In this document: one piece after another, positions 60,205 to 64,000 of the stretch | Position numbering within the stretch: the stretch's first letter is position 1 | Layout: each line of letters opens with the position of its first letter | Assembly (NCBI GenBank): GCA_949358305.1 | Contig: OX442316.1 | Span: 6,326,001 to 6,390,000 of the forward strand | DNA length: 64,000 nt | Direction: 5' to 3' | Origin: Strigamia acuminata | Taxonomy: Eukaryota > Arthropoda > Chilopoda > Geophilomorpha > Linotaeniidae | Notes under the pieces: generated by a model | Told to the model about the DNA's origin: nothing | What the model saw: the letters and a program-made list of their open reading frames with translations, nothing else | The model's database searches: none | Program-made: the position numbers and the translations under genes

Positions 60205-62700
60205 TTATAACGGACTTGGCCTCAAAATCCCTTCCACAAGATCGGTGTAATAAGAGCAAGTGGCTATGTAAAGGTAAAGCTAAAAATAAATAATACAAAT
60301 AAACAAAAATAATTTCTGATTGAAAAAAAACAACAACTTACCATACAAACAACATAAAGTAAGCCTAAAAAGACCCAGTAATCAGTCTGTAAAATAAAAA
60401 AAAAGAAATTTTAATAACGGTTATCTTTTGGTTCGGAAGATGGCGCCAGTCAAGATGGCGGCAGGAAAGCTTGCAGGGAAGGAATGTAAACGATAACCTT
60501 GGTATTCTTTGTTATGTGCGTGAGAGTAAATTAATCCCGAGTGGGTTACCATGGCCTTGTATGGATAAGAGAGGCCAACTTACCGTTAATATGGCCGTCA
60601 CTACTATCAGACATGGAAGTAGAATAATCTCAATGCCTGTCCATATAAGCCAGATGAGCACCAAACGTGAACGGTTCTACGAATAGAAAAAATGAAGAAA
60701 ATAAATTAAAAATGCAAAAAAAATTAAACGCGACCTGTTGCATAGAGCTAATGAACTCCCATTTATGCTATGCATGAGTTATTATTTTGGTACTTTGCCA
60801 TAGAAGATTCAAAAACAAAAATTTGGTCCTTTAATCACTCAACTTAATCTTTCACCACTTGATAAAATACTCAAATCCACTTTACACCGCCTCACAGTCA
60901 ATCTTAAGGACAGCTGACGGTTTTACGACTCGGTGTAGCTAAAAGGGAGTCGTGGTAACTGTTTGAAACCAATTTGGATCTAAAATACACGATGAATGTT
61001 TTATTTAAAATAGATGACTTCCCCAGTAGCAGCCAAGTGCATTGCTGACCCTGCGTGTCAGGAAGTAACGTTGTTATTTTATGGTGAATTCAGGGTAAAA
61101 ATAGTTTGCACATGAATTTCATTAGCATAGTGTTATGAAGTGGATTTTTTGAGAAATATTACTCGAGAAACTCAGTTGATTAAATGTATTAGTGAGTAGC
61201 TGGCAACGGAATTAGATCAGACAACCCAAAATAACATTTATTCGGCCATGATATGAGTGCTCTTTGTGCTGGGGGTTAAGAAGACTCGAGGAAATTGTAT
61301 GTTTTTCAGATTTTCGTGATTTAAGATCTCGAGGTGCATATTTCTTTTGGAAGTATGACTCAGAGTTTGAATAAAGAGTTTATTCTTGTTTGTTATGATG
61401 AAAATATTTGGTTAATGCATCCCCCAAACGTGTATCTAAAGAATCTAATTAACATTTGGATTGAAAACAGGGTGTAACCTCAATTTAAAAGTAATGGCCT
61501 AAATGCCAACATAATTTCATTCATCGCAATTCGCCACTTGCAATTATTTTAAGGAGTCTTCCTCTCGTTAGACTAATTTGCTTATGTGTACTAATAGTCG
61601 GATATGATTTTTTATTATGAATAAAGAAATATGACTTGCACTTGCTCGTCAAATATACGTTCATGACCCAATTCGGATTCACGCTTTCGTTTAAAATGAG
61701 ATTTGGTGCCGTGGAGTCAGTATTCAAGCTTAAAGCTTGTTATGTTTATGTATGACACGGGCCAGGTGCATAGTTAGGCTTAAACTACACATGCGCAATT
61801 GGTTAAACGTTTAAATGTCATCTGTCGCTGAGGAAAGTTTACTGGCGATAAATAAGACATTTCTGATTGCGTGGATTAACTATTAACTCTTTGTATAAAT
61901 AAAAATAACTTACTTTATGAATTCCCACGCAAAATAATATGAGAGAAATCAGTTTGAACAGTGTGACCAGTAAAAACACGCATCCGACGACTTTCAAAAC
62001 TACACAAGAAAAAAAATTAAATTAAAATAACTAAAAAAAAAATAAATAAAAAATGCATCGTTACATACTGAACACAGCATCTTTTCCATCAGGTTTTTCC
62101 TTGGTGTATTGATAAGGGAATTTTTCGTAGTAATAAGCCATATAAATCGTGCAGCCTCCATAGCCAAACATGCTAAGAAGGCCGAGCTAAAAATAAATAA
62201 AAACGACTTTTTCAAGCATAATAAAAGTTTTGAGTAATTGCATTTCATTATGTAATTTATGTTTCTCGAGACATTTCACCGAGTTGGGATGTACTTACAG
62301 CTGTGTGTACAGCAGCGGCGATGGCCCCTGACCTTAGGGAAAAACGAAAACAAAAGGTTTTAAGGCGACACATTATGAATGGATTCTATTGCGCTGCTGT
62401 CTCAAGTGTAACGTGTCTCGTCCTAATTTTGGAAAATACTTGTGCAGGTTGTGTTGGATGCCATCCAAGAAAACAAACACCAACACCCCTTGTTTGAAAA
62501 TAAATCGGTCTAACCTAGAGTGTGTTGCGTCATTGTACCATTGCACTTGTTTGGCCAAATAAGGTGATGTTATGTTTATGTTGGACGTTTTGAGACTTTG
62601 TGCGGAATTAAGTTGTTCGCATTTATTGTTTTGGTGGACAATGGGAACTGTGTTAGATCTGTTGTGCGAAAATTCAGTGTGGTGTCATGTTGTCATAAAT
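60205..62700 (-). CDS. Four-pass insect membrane protein (tandem family, copy 1; 5' end unresolved)
   Basis: Exons on the minus strand: one ending at 62515 (start unresolved, reads LNSAQSLKTSNINITSPYL to QVQWYNDATHSR), 62332-62299, 62186-62069, 61999-61914, 60676-60584, 60386-60342, 60279-60205. All junctions keep frame. At least four hydrophobic segments are visible: AIAAAVHTALGLLSMFGYGG, VVGCVFLLVTLFKLISLILF, VLIWLIWTGIEIILLPCLIV and WVFLGLLYVVCMLYLYIATC. A hydrophilic loop with YYEKFPYQYTKEKPDG lies between the first two. The topology and exon pattern resemble the small uncharacterised four-TM proteins that occur in insect gene clusters; the downstream neighbour is a paralogue. No enzymatic motif seen. 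One intron (60677-61913) is 1.2 kb long. Confidence 0.7.
60677..61913 (-). other. Long intron of the four-pass membrane gene
   Basis: No exon or element supported inside. Confidence 0.5.
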
Positions 62701-62971
62701 TAGTTTGGGGGAGAAGTGAAGCCAACTTTTCATTATTTTGTTCAAAAAATAAATTTTATTTTCCGGAAGTGTTGTTATTTAAGGTTTTTTAATGTCACAG
62801 ATGTAACATTTGATAAAATTCAACATTTTTATAACAAAATATTTAGGTTTATTTCACTTATCTACACATTTGAAAAGATTTGTTGAAATATTATTTTGTT
62901 TTGTAACATAAAACTTCGTTAGTTGTCTAATTAAATGCTGCATAATGTTGGTTTAAGTGAAGGCCAAAAGT

Positions 62972-63199
62972 TTAAACAGTTGGTTGAGTATTACAAACAC
63001 ATAGCTGAGAGCAGTTGGATATTTTTGATACTATGTAATCTATTTTATCTTCAATTTCATTCAGTTGAAGATGTGTCCAACTGCTGCACACAGACACAGC
63101 AAACACTGCACACAATAGACAATCTATGAATAGAAACCATTAGAGATTGGAAAATTGTGATAAAATAATGAACTTACAGAAGTATAAATCAATTTTCAT
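62972..63199 (-). CDS. Candidate tiny secreted-peptide gene
   Basis: Two minus-strand exons, 63199-63178 and 63108-62972, join in frame to give 52 residues. MKIDLYFCLFAVSVCSSW looks like a signal peptide and is followed by an acidic amphipathic stretch (LNEIEDKIDYIVSKIS) and a short Cys cluster (NCSQLCVCN) before the stop. Donor GTAAGT and acceptor TGTGCAG are good; an AATAAA-type signal lies about 120 bp downstream. The frame is also open upstream of the Met (LLDISNKQVEFARSSKDK), so a longer product is possible. Could be a chance combination. Confidence 0.35.
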
Positions 63200-63432
63200 C
63201 TTGTCCTTAGACGAGCGAGCAAACTCAACCTGTTTGTTCGAAATATCCAGTAACATTCTAATGAGGAAATGAATTAAATGAATGAAATTGATTCGAGGAA
63301 ATTACACAATATACTTCCACTTATCAAATACACTACGTAGTACATCGCAATTTATATTGATGACAAAGTAACAATATTTATTGAGCATTTACATCATTTT
63401 TTTTAGTAATCAAAATATTCTATTAACGGTAA

Positions 63433-63975
63433 TTAGCTTAGAACTGTCGATGTTGCTTTTGTGGCTGTATTTTTACTACTGCTGCTTACTGCTGCAGTTG
63501 TGTTGTCAATCTTTCTGTCAAGCCTCGGTACTACTATTTTATTTTCTTCCATTTGTACATTTTTGGGTAATCTTCTTGCTGTCGTTGATTTAGCAACTTC
63601 GATCTCGTTGCTTTTGTTTTTGAGGTCGTCATTCGCTTGCAAGTAGTACGAAAGCAGAACGGCCCAAATGTAACACTAAAATATTGAAAAATTAGAAATA
63701 AATGTAATTATAAAAGTGAATTGAATTAAATTCTTGTTTACCATGAAACTACAAAACATAAAATCGTATATAATACTTTCAAATTGTTCCACAGTGGGAC
63801 CGTCGATTGGTGACACCTGTAATATGAATAATTAAATAAACAGTAATATTTGTACAGGGTTTGAGATTTGTATAACTCTAGAGAGTAATCCAATTTTTTG
63901 CACTATGTGAAATAGGTTGGTTACAATAGCAAAGAAAAGCAGTAGTAAAGCTGGAATGATTAAACCGTAATAGTG
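63433..63975 (-). CDS. Four-pass insect membrane protein (tandem family, copy 2; truncated by window edge)
   Basis: Three 3' exons on the minus strand: 63975-63877, 63816-63742, 63675-63433, all in frame; the 5' part lies beyond the window. HYYGLIIPALLLLFFAIVTN is a membrane segment, followed by a loop (SPIDGPTVEQFES) and another hydrophobic stretch (YDFMFCSFMCYIWAVLLSYY). A hydrophilic Ser/Thr/Lys-rich cytoplasmic-type tail (about 65 residues) ends ATSTVLS. The last membrane segment and its exon break correspond to those of copy 1 (CMLYLYIATCSYY), so the two genes are tandem duplicates with different tails. Function unknown. Confidence 0.7.
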
Positions 63976-64000
63976 CTAAAATATGAAATAAATTATGAGT

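Overview
This is an AT-rich eukaryotic nuclear segment with short GT..AG introns (mostly 45-90 bp), long intergenic tracts, satellite DNA and small transposon relics. The gene set (connector enhancer of KSR, a group-III type chitin deacetylase, tilB/LRRC6, a HEN-type bHLH factor, Fem1, BLCAP, Elp3, nischarin) points to a holometabolous insect. A beetle is my best guess from intron size and composition, but this is inference. Exon coordinates were read by hand from splice consensus and reading-frame continuity. For the well-resolved genes every exon junction keeps the frame and the total length divides by three.

Layout. 1-2.0 kb: an acidic, low-complexity multi-exon gene that stops at a BRCT-like motif. 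2.5-3.0 kb: a 0.58 kb inverted-repeat element. 4.4-4.9 kb: a TATA-driven secreted glycine-rich gene. 5.6-6.5 kb: a mitochondrial-type HINT hydrolase. 6.6-11.2 kb: two related degenerate satellite arrays, a telomere-like array and a relic of Notchless (a WD40 ribosome-biogenesis gene). 11-16 kb: mostly non-coding, with a 26-bp minisatellite. 16-18 kb: a HEN/NHLH bHLH neural factor, convergent with the 3' end of an unidentified minus-strand gene (17.9-19.05 kb). 20.8-26.9 kb: the complete 22-exon cnk gene. 27.9-28.5 kb: an unrecognised secreted protein. 28.5-31.6 kb: mostly non-coding. 31.7-38.2 kb: a giant chitin deacetylase-like gene with transposon relics in an intron and just after its stop.

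39-57 kb is gene-dense: an unknown single-exon gene, mRpL23, an intronless divergent Fem1 paralogue, Elp3, BLCAP, tilB/LRRC6, nischarin, the glycine-cleavage T-protein and a spliced H2A. Three pairs lie head to head (Elp3/BLCAP, tilB/nischarin, AMT/H2A) with 365-615 bp between start codons, so they probably share bidirectional promoters. 57.5-59.1 kb is a decayed UDP-glycosyltransferase. 59.2-59.6 kb is a cysteine-rich secreted protein. 60.2-64 kb holds two tandem small multi-pass membrane protein genes, the second cut by the window edge, with a possible tiny secreted-peptide gene between them.

These genes do not form one pathway; the segment is ordinary insect housekeeping and developmental content. 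I did not find a convincing new multi-gene system. The most unusual material is the satellite/telomere-like/pseudogene block at 6.6-11.2 kb, the spliced H2A without a histone stem-loop, and several small lineage-specific secreted or membrane proteins.
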